A DNA stretch of 64,000 nucleotides from Lotus japonicus (lineage: Eukaryota; Streptophyta; Magnoliopsida; Fabales; Fabaceae). This document shows, in pieces, positions 12,301 through 25,070 of the stretch. Position 1 is the stretch's first letter. Each line of letters opens with the position of its first letter. Location of the stretch: NCBI RefSeq assembly GCF_012489685.1, contig NC_080042.1:77257093-77321092 (forward strand). Direction: 5' to 3'. A program made the translations under genes and the position numbers. A model generated the notes under the pieces. It made no database searches, was not told the origin of the DNA, and saw only the letters and a program-made list of their open reading frames with translations.

Positions 12301-13230
12301 AATAATGTTGGACCACCTATCTTTTCATTGCTGAGCTTTTCATTTTCCTCAGTATCATCAATGTACTCATCTGCAGGGAGATGGAGGTCAAACATTCTTC
12401 TCCTAACCTTTGATGGTCTGGACTCAAGCGCATCAACATCCTTTAAACTACACCCATTTGGGGATGGAAATGGACCATCTTGCTGGCTCATTCCTTTAAT
12501 GGAACCCAAAGGAGAATGAATGCCCTCAGCACCTGAAACAGATGTTTTAGCACAAGTAGAACTTCCTATGGGAAAGCCAGAGGTATGCCATTTTTTGGCA
12601 TCTTCATTCGTTATTTGAGATGTCAAAGGACCTGCGGAAAATGATGCCTCAGCAGGTATAGGGTTTCTGTGAAATTCTTTCCTTTTATATTCGCTCATCA
12701 AATCCCTTTGTATTCTGTATAAACGATGAAGTTCATAGACCTGCACGACAATACATGGTTATAAATATTAAATATATCAATATTCAATAGATTCACCAAT
12801 CATGGTGTAAAATATTAAATTAAGTTCAACAAGGCCATCATTTGAATCATTTTAAAAGAAATTAATTCATCTAAAGCTGAATAAACTTAATCTTGTAACA
12901 GAAAAGTTATGATCAGTTACCAAGGCCTCAATACCTAAACACCCTAGCCTAGACATGCTACAGGACAAGGAATAAAATTAAAGTTAAACACTAGAACCTT
13001 CATACCTGATTCTTAAATATAGCCTCGTGCTCAAGCATCATCCGCTTCACAGCGTCCTTATCATACACCGAACATGCATCTGCAGTAGGACTTGGCAGAT
13101 AACTATTATAATGCTTCCCATTTGTCGGTGTTTTATCTCCATAGAATAGGGGCCAGCCACAGCTGCTGGATTCCTCATTAAGATCTCTCATTGAGTAATA
13201 TCCTGGCGGATTCTGGACTTTGGTTCCCAT
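9385..13230 (-). CDS. DUF863 family protein, At1g69360-like, with EAR-type motifs
   Basis: Three coding exons, 13006-13230, 11912-12740 and 9385-11579, join in frame (225 + 829 + 2195 nt) to give 1082 residues. Splice sites read CAG|gtatga, tgcag|GTC, GCAG|gttaga and gacag|GGC. The second coding exon opens with VYELHRLYRIQRDLM, a conserved block of this plant-specific family; the C-terminal part has DILPGLVSLSRHEV, TFGGIMRAAGHSW and a basic stretch. Several LxLxL/DLN-type sequences (MRDLNEES, DIDLNVILS, QIDLNLTMS, IDINLP) look like EAR repression motifs. Together with the basic tail they suggest a nuclear co-repressor-like role, which is inference; the molecular function is unknown to me. A glutamate run lies near EEEEEEEDAP. 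The start ATG sits two bases inside the exon, after a 2.5-kb 5'UTR intron. It is intact. Confidence 0.93.
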
Positions 13231-13232
13231 TC

Positions 13233-15740
13233 CTGATAATTGATCACACTATATGCAAATTAGTATTCTAGCACAAGCTGACATTCACTCATGTTGCATC
13301 ACATCAAAAATTAAAAAAACACTGTACAATGAGCAGCCAATATAGCTAATGTGTATGTAGTTATGTACTTCAACTAAGATAGAACGGTTCACGGATTGAT
13401 TAGATTTTATGTAAATTGGTGTCTCCTTAAAAATGAGAGTGAAAAAAATACATAACTATATGAAAAACTGGACCATAAAATCATCACCTTAGTTTTAACA
13501 GGATACCAAACTAACTTGTACCATCCCCCGACCCCGTTTTCCCTTATTCCCAAACTCCTCATAATCTCATATATGTACATGCATAAATCACAGCTATAAC
13601 CAGTTTTTTTACTTTAAACAGTGTTAAATGTCATTTGACCACACATAACACAATTTATGCATAAATCCACGATATTAAAGATCCTACTAGCAAGTGTTAT
13701 GCGGAATACAGCATGAATCATAGATGCATAACCAATATAGGAATGGAACAGCATGCATTTAAGAAACGACTAAACTAGAAATCATAATTTACAAACGCTT
13801 TCTAAACCTATGGCAAATAGGTAGCAAACAGCTTCTAGCTTAAGCTACCTTCATCCTATCAGAGTAAGCATCTAATTGGATCAACCAAATTGACAGCATA
13901 ACCGAAGTGCTGGGTTATACATAAATATTGAACAAATTCAAAGTGTTAGAGACATGGACACGAAGAGAGAGCTACATAAAACCAAACAAACTTCGCTATT
14001 CATGTGAACATCTCTAGCTGTGCAAAAAAACTTAGGTGCAAGGAGAAACAATAACCCTAACAATTAGCATACATTCATCCTACCAATGAAAATTCAAAAC
14101 TTCGCTATTCATAAGTATCAGAAACTACCATATCACATATAATTGTAGTAGGACGTAACAATCACTACTTCAGACTACCATAACAAGTAGAGAATTCCTG
14201 AAATTACCAAAATGTTGCAGTTTGGAGGATGAGAAACGTAAGAAATATCCCTGAAGATTAAATTTTAGGTCACCAAATGCACAAAGTCATTACTGACAGT
14301 AGTTTAAGGTTATACTACGACTGCTTAACTTGACATATTAAAGCATTCCAAGAATGGGGTTTACTGTTATTGGCATGGAAAACTTACAAGCACAGCCTAT
14401 CTGATAATCTTGCTGAGCCGAGGACCAATTATCCCTACTATACTCCAACCTTCAACAATGCTAAAGATGCAATAATAGCCTTTTAAGCCTATACAAAGGC
14501 AACGATCCAAACAAAAAAATGGGCCGGACTTTATCCCAACTGGGAAATGTTTCATTACATCAAATATCAGTCAAATGCCATTAGTGTATTCTAATTTTAT
14601 TGATGAGAACTTTGACCAAGAATAAAAGTGGTCAATTCTGACATTTAACTTGCCTTTAGCATATTCGAATTTTATTGATGAGAACTTTGACCGAGAACAA
14701 CAGTGGTCAATTCAAACCCGAAACGCATATTTATAAGCAAGAAACTATTGGTCCGTTGGGGATTTCTGACCGACCAGGGTGCATGTATCCTGCCGGAATC
14801 CTAGCCAGCTGACTAAGCACACGCTTATCTTATCCACTTGCTAGGATGATGTCCAGGTGCATTCCCCCAGCACCTCATTATTAGGATCCCCAATTCCCTA
14901 AATAATCGTAATTACATGATTCACTCTCCCCCACCGATCACCATTTATAAGGCAAAGCAATACCATTCTTGTCCTACTTTGTCTTCCGGGTTTTTTCGTG
15001 CACACTTATCATTCCATGGCAGTAACAACCACAGTCAAAAGAATCATCGGCAAAGTTTACGAATTCATTCATTACCCTGCTGAAGCAAACAACAGCTGGA
15101 AAAAAACTCAAAAAAATGCAGCACAAGCAGAAGAGATTCTAACAAAATCTTCACAACGTAGATAACTTTCAATAATATAAATTTAATGGATGTTTCAAAT
15201 GCATTAAACCAAGCCACACTACACCAATTAACCTTTGACATGAAAATTTTCCAAAATCTTTATAAAAAGTTATTTGTTTCAAAGGCATTAACACAGCATA
15301 GGCGCATCACTGAAATGAAAAATCTCCAGAGTACTGGAACAGTAGCAAACCAGGCACACTATAAATTCATCCACAATTTCAGGGAACACGTGTCCTTTAC
15401 TTCAATTCTGAGTCAAAACAATTTAATTACACAGATCCAACACAACAATCATCTGAACCAACAGAACAAGCATTTGAAATACTCAAATTAATTATCAGAA
15501 CATTCCACCCCCAAAGCTCAACCAAATTCTCAAAAAAATAATAAAGAAAAAGAAAAACAGTTATGTGATTGATATGTCAACAAGTTCATTGGAAAAATCC
15601 CCAAATATCAGGAACAAAGGAACCTCATCATAATCAAAACAAAACCAAATAAAAACAAAATACTAAAACCAAAATCATCAAGTAAAAAATTATGCATAAT
15701 TACACAAATTAATTAAATTATACAGAGAGAAGTAATTTAC
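13233..15740 (-). other. 5'UTR intron of the DUF863 gene
   Basis: The acceptor (attatcag) lies two bases before the start codon's exon at 13232, and the best donor upstream (GAG|gtaaat) ends at 15740, giving an intron of about 2.5 kb. Inside, a roughly 75-base unit is tandemly repeated at about 14585-14725 (both copies contain ttttattgatgagaactttg). The stretch 14750-15030 is less AT-rich than its surroundings and may be an old insertion. I see no gene in the intron. Confidence 0.65.
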
Positions 15741-16100
15741 CTCAGACCCACATCCTCCAAAGAATCTCACATGGATTCCACCATTCAAGACACCAACATC
15801 ATCAGAAGGGGGCAAAAGATTGAGAACCTTTTAGACTCCCACTATTTGAGGCCTAGAAAAAGGTACTAGAAGTGAAATCAATAATAATTATAGGGACAAA
15901 AAAACAAATAGCAGCAAAGTGTGTGGTGTGTTTGAGCAAACAACAACACCATTGAAGGAGCTTCTTAGATCGTCATAAGGTTGAAGAAAAGGAGGAGAAG
16001 ATTTCGATCTACTGGGCCAGCCACTCTTCTCTCTCTCTCTCTCTCTCTCCTCCTTCTCTCTCTATATCTCTGAGAAACACACACAGAAGAAAGAGAAGAA
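15741..16100 (-). other. Presumed 5'UTR exon and core promoter of the DUF863 gene
   Basis: This stretch precedes the donor at 15740 on the minus strand. It carries a CT/GA microsatellite at 16028-16049 and purine-rich sequence to about 16180. GA-rich leaders are common in plant genes. The transcription start cannot be placed from sequence alone. Confidence 0.5.
16028..16049. repeat. CT microsatellite in the DUF863 leader
   Basis: About eleven uninterrupted TC units (GA on the coding strand), followed by more imperfect CT repeats to 16062. The position is within the presumed 5'UTR or promoter. Confidence 0.85.
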
Positions 16101-16199
16101 AGAAAAGAGAGGTTTTCTTTATTTATTTATTTTTTTTTTAGAGAGAGAAAGATTTTTAAAAGAGAGAGATCCCAGATAAGAAATCTTCACACAAACAAA

Positions 16200-17850
16200 C
16201 GACCTTCTAAGAACAGTGACATGAAATTTGTCAACATCCGGTCTCTTTTTATTCTCTGCTTTTCAATCACTCCTCTCTCCCTCTCTCTCTTCCTTCCTTT
16301 ACCATTTTTATAAAATAAATTTTTATTTTACTTTTTTTTCCGTGTGATTTTTCACCATATACCATTCTCTCATTCATCGATTGAAATTTATGTCGTATAT
16401 CTACTAAGAACACGGACTCGGTTCTTAATCAGTGGAACCCACATAAATTGTAATCATCACTAAAAAAGTGTTAAAATGAGTGTTGCTATCGTTGGCTACC
16501 GGTGATATGTAATGTGATAAACTAATAAACAAATGGGCATTATCTAGATTCTCTCCACCTTGCTTTTCGCTACTCTTATCAATAATTATCAATTAGTATA
16601 TTATTATTAATTATAAAAGGTAACTGAAAATGAAAATCTCTTATAATTATTTGTTTTAAATTTTTTATCGTCAGAAATTAATTGCTTACCTTAATGTTTT
16701 ATTTACTGTGCCAGCGTAAGCGGCTATGTAGTAAAAAAAGGGAATAACTGTATTGAGACAAACGGTGTGAATAAGATTGGTTTTGGTGAATGTGTGTAAA
16801 TGACTCAAAACAATAATAGGCACAACTAACTTGACAAATCCAATCTTTTCTCCTAACCCCAGTTGTTAAGGTTCCATTAGGGCTAATTAATTAGTGTTAG
16901 TAGTTTTCTGTCTCTCCCAAGAATCTGAAGTAAAGTGGGGCCAACAAAAATCTTATTTTAGTTTTCCAAGTATCTCCACAGCTGGCTACAATAAGACTAG
17001 TTTTTTTCGAAATTCGGAGATCACATTAAGTGTATATGTTTCTTTCAACAAATTTCTCTCCATACACACTATTTTGAGATCGAGCCTTGGATTGGATGTT
17101 TAAGTAGTTGATATTTATTTTTATAAGCAGTTTTTCAATTGGCTAATACAGCAACAAGATACTACAAGTGGGGCCATGCAAGAAAGATGAGGATTTTTTT
17201 AGAAGGGTTGGTAAGTGGAAATGCCCTTGTGGGTACAAAATATTTACAAGAATGGGATTCTTCTGTGAAGTTGTCATGGTTTTTGATTGGTGGAAGGAGG
17301 ATCCTCTTGTTCTGTGAGTACTTGCTTTTACTGAGTAACCTCGTTACACAAAGAAACACACAAAATGCAGGTGCAGGTGTATCACAGTCATAGGTTGTGA
17401 TCCTCACTCACAGGTGGCTGCTTTTATGGCTCTCAACCATCTTGATTTGTGTACAGCATTGCCTTTACTAGAATGTTTAATTGGGATTTATTGCACCATA
17501 GCCTAGCAAATAAATTACAATTTATTGCTTTGCATTAAAATTTCATTTTCCTATTTTAAATTTTAATTGAATGGCAATTTTTTTTAAATCAAATAGATAA
17601 ATTGCACCTCCAGGATTTATCCATGAACCTTCTCATCCAACTCATATATCTCATAGTTTTGCTTATCAAAAAAAATATCCTAGTTCTTATCATTGAACTA
17701 TCATTCTAGAATAATCGAATAGCAATTTAAAGATTCCTGCATAACAAAATTGAATGAGGAAAAAAAAAACTTTCTAGTTTCTAGTTTGTTTTTGTTTCTA
17801 TTAGAAAGAAAATATATATTATTTTACAATCCATGAAATGACATTTTTAT
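16200..17850. other. Intergenic interval, no gene supported
   Basis: The stretch 17110-17480 has more balanced base composition than its surroundings, but no frame there has an ATG start with convincing coding character and I recognise no family. The rest is AT-rich. Confidence 0.4.
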
Positions 17851-17864
17851 TTAAATTAGTAATA

Positions 17865-20380
17865 ATATAACTAAACTAAATGAGGTAAGTTTTGTAATTA
17901 TGGATAAAATTTAAAGATAAACCATTTCTATAATTAAATTGGGATATTGGAAAACCTAATATTTGGGGGGGGGGGGCTTGGATTTGGATATAAATGAGAA
18001 TGTGATTGCTTATGAATCTGTATCCTCTCCTGCAGCGTTCCCCTACAGCTCCGTCCAGCAGTATTTTGAACCGTTTGATGCATCCTACGGTAATAATGAG
18101 AACTGCCGCTTGTACCTTTGTTGTAGTTGTGAGAAACAAAACAATCGAAGTCCAATCATATCAAGCATGATGCAAGAATGACTTATTTATTTTTTATTCT
18201 ATATTTTTTAGGTTTTAACGTTATATAGTATAACTATGATTGAAGTTTCATACAAAAATTAAATCTTAATTGAATTAGCTAAATCTAAAATTATAAAATG
18301 AGATACAAGAATGATTAACATTAAAAAAAGGTTCAAATGATATACATTTTTCTGTTGCACATTAATTTATTTTTCTACAATTATATATATTAAAATTAAT
18401 TCAAAAAGTGTATATTAATATTAATTAAAAAACTTAGCACTTTAAATATATTTAATATTATTTAATTTGCAACAGTATCTATATATAATATTATGTTGAT
18501 TTTGTAAAGTTTTTATATTTTTTAAACTAAATTATATAAGTTTTTAGTAATAATATAACTAAACTAAATGAGGTAAGTTTTGTAATTATGGATAAAATTT
18601 AAAGATAAACCATTTCTATAATTAAATTGGGATATTGGAAAACCTAATATTTGGGGGGGGGGGCTTGGATTTGGATATAAATGAGAATGTGATTGCTTGA
18701 GAATGTGATTGCTTATGAATCCGGATCCTCTCCTGCAGCGTTCCCCTACAGCTCCGTCCAGCAGTATTTTGAACTGTTTGATGCATCCTACGGTAATAAT
18801 GAGAACTGCCGCTTGTACCTTTGTTGTAGTTGTGAGAAACAAAACAATCGAAGTCCAATCATATCAAGCATGATGCAAGAATGACTTATTTATTTTTTAT
18901 TCTTTATTTTTTAGGTTTTAACGTTATATAGTATAACTGTGATTGAAGTTTCATACAAAAATTAAATCTTAATTGAATTAGCTAAATCTAAAATTATAAA
19001 ATGAGATACAAGAATGATTAACATTAAAAAAAGGTTCAAATGATATACATTTTTATGTTGCACATTAATTTATTTTTCTACAATTATATATATTAAAATT
19101 AATTCAAAAAGTGTATATTAATATTAATTAAAAAACTTAGCACTTTAAATATATTTAATATTATTTAATTTGCAACAGTATCTATATATAATATTATGCT
19201 GATTTTGTAAAGTTTTTATATTTTTTAAACTAAATTAAATAATATAAGATTTAATTTAATTAAATGGCTTATATTTTTAAATTTTTGTATAAACTTAAAT
19301 CTCAATTATACTATATAACATTAGAAAGTAAAATAAATAAAAAAGGCACATGCAGACATAAATACTAATAGCATCATGCATGATATGATTTGACAATTGA
19401 TTGTTTCTCATAGCTACAACAAAGGTACATGTGGCAGTTTTCATTATTACCGTAGGATGCATCAAACGGTATAAAATACCGCTAGACGGAGCTATAGGGG
19501 GAACGTTGCACATTAATTTATTTTTCTACAATTATATATATTAAAATTATTTCAAAAAGTGTATATTAATATTAATTAAAAAAATTAGCACTTTAAATAT
19601 ATTTAATATTATTTAATTTGCAACAGTATCTATATATAATATTATGTTGATTTTGTAAAGTTTTTATATTTTTTAAACTAAATTATATAAGTTTTTAGTA
19701 ATAATATAACTAAACTAAATGAGGTAAGTTTTGTAATTATGGATAAAATTTAAAGATAAACCATTTCTATAATTAAATTGGGATATTGGAAAACCTAATA
19801 TTTGGGGGGGGGGCTTGGATTTGGATATAAATGAGAATGTGATTGCTTGAGAATGTGATTGCTTATGAATCCGGATCCTCTCCTGCAGCGTTCCCCTACA
19901 GCTCCGTCCAGCAGTATTTTGAACCGTTTGATGCATCCTACGGTAATAATGAGAACTGCCGCTTGTACCTTTGTTGTAGTTGTGAGAAACAAAACAATCG
20001 AAGTCCAATCATATCAAGCATGATGCAAGAATGACTTATTTATTTTTTATTCTTTATTTTTTAGGTTTTAACGTTATATAGTATAACTGTGATTGAAGTT
20101 TCATACAAAAATTAAATCTTAATTGAATTAGCTAAATCTAAAATTATAAAATGAGATACAAGAATGATTAACATTAAAAAAAGGTTCAAATGATATACAT
20201 TTTTATGTTGCACATTAATTTATTTTTCTACAATTATATATATTAAAATTAATTCAAAAAGTGTATAATAATATTAATTAAAAAACTTAGCACTTTAAAT
20301 ATATTTAATATTATTTAATTTGCAACAGTATCTATATATAATATTATGTTGATTTTGTAAAGTTTTTATATTTTTTAAAC
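17865..20380 (+). repeat. Three direct copies of a ~690-base unit
   Basis: Copies begin near 17865, 18545 and 19690, each running from tagtaataatataactaaac through the poly-G tract and the element's left terminus into an AT-rich tail (aaactaaatta). The second and third copies share a small internal duplication (gagaatgtgattgcttgaga) absent from the first, so the third probably derives from the second. Confidence 0.85.
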
Positions 20381-20642
20381 TAAATTAAATAATATAAGAT
20401 TTAATTTAATTAAATGGCTTATATTTTTAAATTTTTGTATAAACTTAAATCTCAATTATACTATATAACATTAGAAATACTAATAGCATCATGCATGATA
20501 TGATTTGACAATTGATTGTTTCTCATAGCTACAACAAAGGTACATGTGGCAGTTTTCATTATTACCGTAGGATACATCAAATGGTATAAAATACCGCTGG
20601 ACGGAGCTGTAGGGGGAACGCTGCAGGAGAGGATCCGGATTC
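18014..20642. mobile_element. Rearranged Mutator-like element array with 9-bp TSD
   Basis: The outer ends are inverted repeats: gaatctgtatcctctcctgc at 18014, and gaatccggatcctctcctgc read on the minus strand from 20642. The 9-mer attgcttat flanks both ends (18005-18013 and 20643-20651). The inside is not simple. A unit made of left flank plus left half occurs at about 17865, 18545 and 19690, and its marker ggataaaatttaaag recurs 688 and then 1151 bases on. Right-terminal segments appear twice, at about 19270-19506 and 20430-20642. The first of these is cut at gggggaacgttgcac, where it is fused to the middle of another left half. Poly-G tracts of 10-13 bases recur in each copy. No transposase is visible. 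The short frames in each unit look non-coding. Confidence 0.8.
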
Positions 20643-20651
20643 ATTGCTTAT

Positions 20652-21100
20652 CGGATCAAAATTTAAGTAGATGTTAAATTTATTGAATTGCCACCAAACA
20701 AACAGTATAATATTAATGTCCGTCTTTTGTATCATGTCTCACTTATTTCATTTTTTAAATTATTTCAATTTTTGTTTTGTACTTTGAACGGTGCACGACA
20801 CAGATGTTAAAACTCAGATAATTTTTTTAAAAAAATTACTCTACTTATCTTGAAATAAACTTAGTTTCGTGTTGAATGTAAATGCCAAAAATAAAGTTAT
20901 CAATTTAAAAAAAAAACAAATTATATTGACTGAAATACTATATCATCATATTAATTAATATTTTTCTATATAATACCCCCTATTTAAATATATTAATTGA
21001 ATTAATTAATGTTTTTTCATATAATGTCCTTAATTAATAATATACTTTATCACTTATGCGTCAAGATGCGTAAGCATCCTATGACAGTTTAATTTCAAAA
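20652..21100. other. AT-rich spacer, nothing recognised
   Basis: This is AT-rich intergenic DNA with no coding or repeat structure that I can support. Confidence 0.4.
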
Positions 21101-21109
21101 AAAATTAAT

Positions 21110-22285
21110 GTTTGCACCAAGGGTTTTTTTTTCTATTTAGCTTCTGCCACACATTTCACACCAATATCAGGGCTCCACATGAGGATCGCCTAGACACACA
21201 ACTACAGTTGATTGTGCACACTATCTACATATCATAGGACTTTGCTATAATTTTGAAGAGAAGAGTTTCGCTTAACCATGATATATGTCACTTAGCAAAG
21301 GAAGCAAACCTTCCCATGAAGGAAACAGATTTTGCCTAGCGAGAATAAGGATCTCTAAGCGAAAGTAAGGCGGTTCAAAGGAGATTATCAAAATTTCGCT
21401 TAGCGATCAAATGTTTGCTAAGCGAAAATCCACGACTCTGGTTCATTTAAATAGCAAAAGCTCACCAGTTTTTGGACAATTTTGGAACTTCTTAGAGAAA
21501 AACTTCAGAGAGAACGAAGAGGGTAGTTGTACACAAGGATTCTTGACCCTCCGACGTGCTGGACACGGTTCACGAACGTCATGGATCATCACCGTCATCT
21601 TAGTTCTTCTCTTGTAAGCTTGAAGGAATCCATGAACTTGGGTTTCTAAGTTTCTCTTGTTGAATTTGAATGTAACCTTTAACTATGATGTGTTCTTCTT
21701 GATTTATATATGTAATATAGTTTCTATCACATGATTCAATGGTTTTCTCTTGTTCTTAATGCTATGTTTTAGTTTGCGCACCTATAACATATGACTTGAT
21801 TCGGCGTAAGAGCGGAAGCTACGACGTCTAGAGTCCGACCTAGGATTACCATCTAATAAACCTAATGTCTAGGAATGGAATTAGGCTCGTTAGTCATTTA
21901 AACACCTAAGCTTAAAGATAACTTAGCTTTTCTATGCATGTGAGAAATCAATGTTTAGGAAAGTGAGTTATATGTATCCACTCATGTGAGGAATCAATGA
22001 AGTAGGGGAGAACTGGTGTAGATGAATCATAGATAAGAATGAATTTGCATATAGAATCATAGGACACTAATAGTTAAACGGTGAACTCCAATTCCAACAG
22101 CTTTCTCATCTTGATATTCAATCGCTTTTTATTCTCACTTTGTTTAATTTACACGTGCCTTTGTTCACTAAAAATCTTCAACCTTTTGAAAATCTATTGG
22201 TTGAGTAACTTTACTAGAGAACGACATTTGTGTTAGCAATTCTCTGCGGATACGACAAAACTCTATGCTATTCTACAATTGAATC
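21110..22285 (+). mobile_element. Gypsy-type LTR remnant, probably solo
   Basis: The stretch has the composition and ordered features of a plant Ty3/gypsy LTR. Repeated gcttagcga/gctaagcga motifs lie at 21360-21425, followed by a short leader-like segment and a 3' part ending in ttagcaattctctgcggata, the phrase type that closes many plant gypsy LTRs. No polymerase or gag frame follows. I could not find matching TG/CA ends with a TSD, so both boundaries are approximate. Confidence 0.6.
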
Positions 22286-22817
22286 TTGAGGATTTTAAAA
22301 GTAGTATCGGTGAATAAAAATCTCTCAACAAGAGGCGAGGTGGCGATGGTGGATGGTCGTGACAGAAATGTGAAGGGTAAAGGGTTGAGAGTGTGATGGC
22401 TTGAGGGAAGAGGTGGGGCGGCAAGGAGTTGACGGCAGGGGGAAAGGTGGGCGACATCAGATAGGTGAAATAAGGGTATGAGAGTGTGGGGTGGGGGTTT
22501 GAGGGGGTAGAGTATGAGGCATATAAGGACGACCAGGCCTTCAAGCATAAGAGATGGGTTTAATAGACTTCACATAAGCATCGATCGGCCAAGGCCAACG
22601 CTAAGTCGTACATTAAAATTAGCATCGGTTTGGAATCACCGCTAATGAACTGTAGGTAGATGCTACATTGACCAATGTTATTAACGTCGGTTGAGACTGA
22701 CACTGATTGACGGAATTCAACACTATAATTAAGTGAAACAAAATTTTACATCAACTCATTGAGGGAAATACTAACTTTTTACACTAAAAGCCTAAAATGA
22801 CCCTTTCTTGTATAGTG
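22286..22817. mobile_element. Orphan CACTA element terminus
   Basis: The sequence ttcttgtatagtg at 22805-22817 is the inverse of a canonical CACTA terminus (cactatacaagaa). Just inside it are subterminal motifs typical of that superfamily (agcatcggtttgg, taacgtcggttgagac). I find no partner end within reach on the left, so this is a truncated copy or its left end was lost with the LTR insertion. Confidence 0.6.
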
Positions 22818-22997
22818 GATATAGATACCATTCATCAAAACACAACACCTTACAGTCTAAGGAAATGGTAGGCCAAAAATAAAGGTTTTTGCTCATCTAT
22901 TCATGATTATAGCAACGCCTAATTGTTCCAATTCAATTATAGCTGACGAATGGATATACTGTATATCGTTGGATGTGCTATTGGACTTGGTTGAAAC

Positions 22998-24168
22998 CAG
23001 GGGCGGATCCAGACCTTGAATATCAGTGAGGCTAAACATAAAAGCAATCATAGACTGAAAGAAAAATATTATAGATAAAACCATGAGAGAAAGTTTCTCA
23101 TGGAAATAGAAGAGTTTACATTATAGTCCAAGAGTTTACAATGAAAATCGTCTACTATCCATTATTTGAAAATGTGCTAAAATAACATCATTGTCAATTG
23201 TTCCAAGAACATCTCTTTCTATAAAAGTTACAAGACGATCATTTAACCATTGATCACCCATTTTGTTACATAACTGACTCTTCACAAACTTCATAGCTGA
23301 AAACACACGTTCCACACTTGCAGTAGCTACCGGCAAGACTAAAGCCAACTTCAGAAGCTTATAAACTATATCAAATGTGTTGCACCTTTTTGTTTCCACA
23401 AGTTTTGCACAAAGATCTGAAAGTCCTTTTAACTTTGCAAATTTTGGATCACTTCGAACATTTCTAACATAATTCTGAAGCTGATGTCGCACTACCACTT
23501 CCGGCACATCAACAAAATCATTTGGATAAAGTTCAACCATCCTCAATAATTTTTTCACATCAAAAGCTTCAAAAGATGATGAGGGATTCAAACATGAAAC
23601 ACATTGTAAAAGTTCAGTATTCTCTTCATCAAACCTAGCATTGAGCTCATGCAACTGCAAATCTAAAACACTAAATAAACAATCATGCTTATAATGATGC
23701 AAATTAGAAACACTAGAAGTGATAGCATGTCGTCTAGGTTTCTTCCCTTGCACAAACGGTGCATCCAAATCAGGCACATCAATATCATGCTTATTGCAAA
23801 TTTTCATAACCTTAGATATAAGTTCTTCCCATCCATCATTCCTCATTTCTTGCAATTCTTCTTTGGTGGCTTGGACAAGTGATAAAGCATTCAAAAGATC
23901 TTGATCACGCTTTTGTAGTGCTTCACTTAAATCATTTGTAAATCCTAAAATCTCAACCATCATGTATAACATGAAAATAAAATTAAAGGATTGAAGCACT
24001 TCTAGCAGAGTGAGACTGAGAACAGAGAAGAAGCGTGCGTGTTTGAGAACTGGTGATAGAAAACAATTAATTTTTCTTTTTTTTTAACCATATAATTTTT
24101 AAAAAAAAAAAACAATAAAAACCGGTGTGGCCAATGCCACACCTGGCCCCTTAGTGGGTCCGCCCATG
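22998..24168 (-). mobile_element. hAT element, internally deleted, with exact 8-bp TSD
   Basis: Ends read caggggcggatccag at the left and, inverted, catgggcggacccac at the right. The 8-mer gttgaaac is at both 22990-22997 and 24169-24176, diagnostic of hAT transposition. At 1171 bases it is far shorter than an autonomous element and keeps only the transposase C-terminal region. Confidence 0.93.
23136..23999 (-). pseudogene. hAT transposase C-terminal fragment (ZMYM1-like)
   Basis: This open frame of 287 residues lies inside the hAT element. The second half has the hAT dimerisation region: LVETKRCNTFDIVYKLLKLA, then LPVATASVERVFSAMKFVKS and NDRLVTFIERDVL. This is the arrangement of plant zinc-finger-MYM/TTF-type hAT transposases, which are normally over 700 residues. 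The N-terminal zinc finger and the catalytic RNase-H-like part are missing, so it cannot transpose on its own. The first ~20 residues come from sequence joined by the internal deletion. The frame itself is undamaged, which suggests a fairly recent deletion. Confidence 0.88.
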
Positions 24169-24176
24169 GTTGAAAC

Positions 24177-25065
24177 TGTCATGTTAGATTTGTTGATCGA
24201 TCGAGCTCAAGTTCCTGTTTGCAAATATTGCTCATTTTGTAACACCACGTTTTCAGATAACAAACACAATCACGCAATATTCATGATAACCAGTAATTGA
24301 ATTATGCAAGCAAACCATCCAAGATCAAAAACTAACTGAGATCCTGAGCAAACTTATTGCTTGCTTGGATCTTGTACCTCCAAAAAAACAATAATGATGA
24401 TATCTCCTGCTATATATATAATAAAACTTGAACCGCAATCACTGCATCAGAACTCGCTCAAATTGGCAAACTAGGTGACATTATGCTATGATACCCTCTC
24501 TGATTAATCATTACACACTATGTATATACCATGATGTTAAACACCCCACGATATGTTTTATCTGTTTTTCCCTCATAATTTCAAATAATAACACAATTGG
24601 TAATATCTTCACCATCTTTCGTAATATATATATGCAATTTGAGAAGTAGATCTATATACTACATCATGAATTGTATTCATGATAGCTTGTATAATAGGAT
24701 GGTCCTGCACCCTTATATTGTCCTATATAAGCGATATCATTTGGAGGATATTTTACTTTGAGTTACATAAAATGATGTCTTATTGTGGCATCCATGTATT
24801 TTGAACATTAATTCATTCCATGAGTGTTTATGTTCATGTAATGAACTTGCGAAACGACAACCTTAACATATCTCATACTTTCTTAATTTTTATTTTTATT
24901 TTCTCTTCATTCCACCTCTTTTTCACTTAAAATTGATGTGAAAGAACTAATTATGCTAAAAATCAATTTTGTTAATGTTAATCCAAACACGCACTTAATT
25001 AGCGGTATACCAAACTTAATTTTTTAGATTCTAATATTTCTAAAAACATAAAAATGTGCTCTGTC
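24177..25065. other. AT-rich intergenic, no gene seen
   Basis: No coding frame or repeat boundary could be supported in this stretch. Confidence 0.4.
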
Positions 25066-25070
25066 AAAGT

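Noticed and set aside
15186..15491. Open frame of 101 codons inside the DUF863 5'UTR intron
   Set aside because: AT-biased, asparagine-rich translation with no family resemblance; it lies antisense to the intron.
16894..17407. Overlapping frames of 69-84 codons in the more balanced 17.1-17.5 kb stretch
   Set aside because: No protein family is recognised, frames are open on both strands, and the + frame at 17139 lacks an ATG.
18693..20034. Repeated short frames in the array that translate to near-identical ~63-residue peptides on both strands
   Set aside because: They recur only because the underlying DNA is repeated, they lie in a transposon terminus, and several frames on both strands are equally open.
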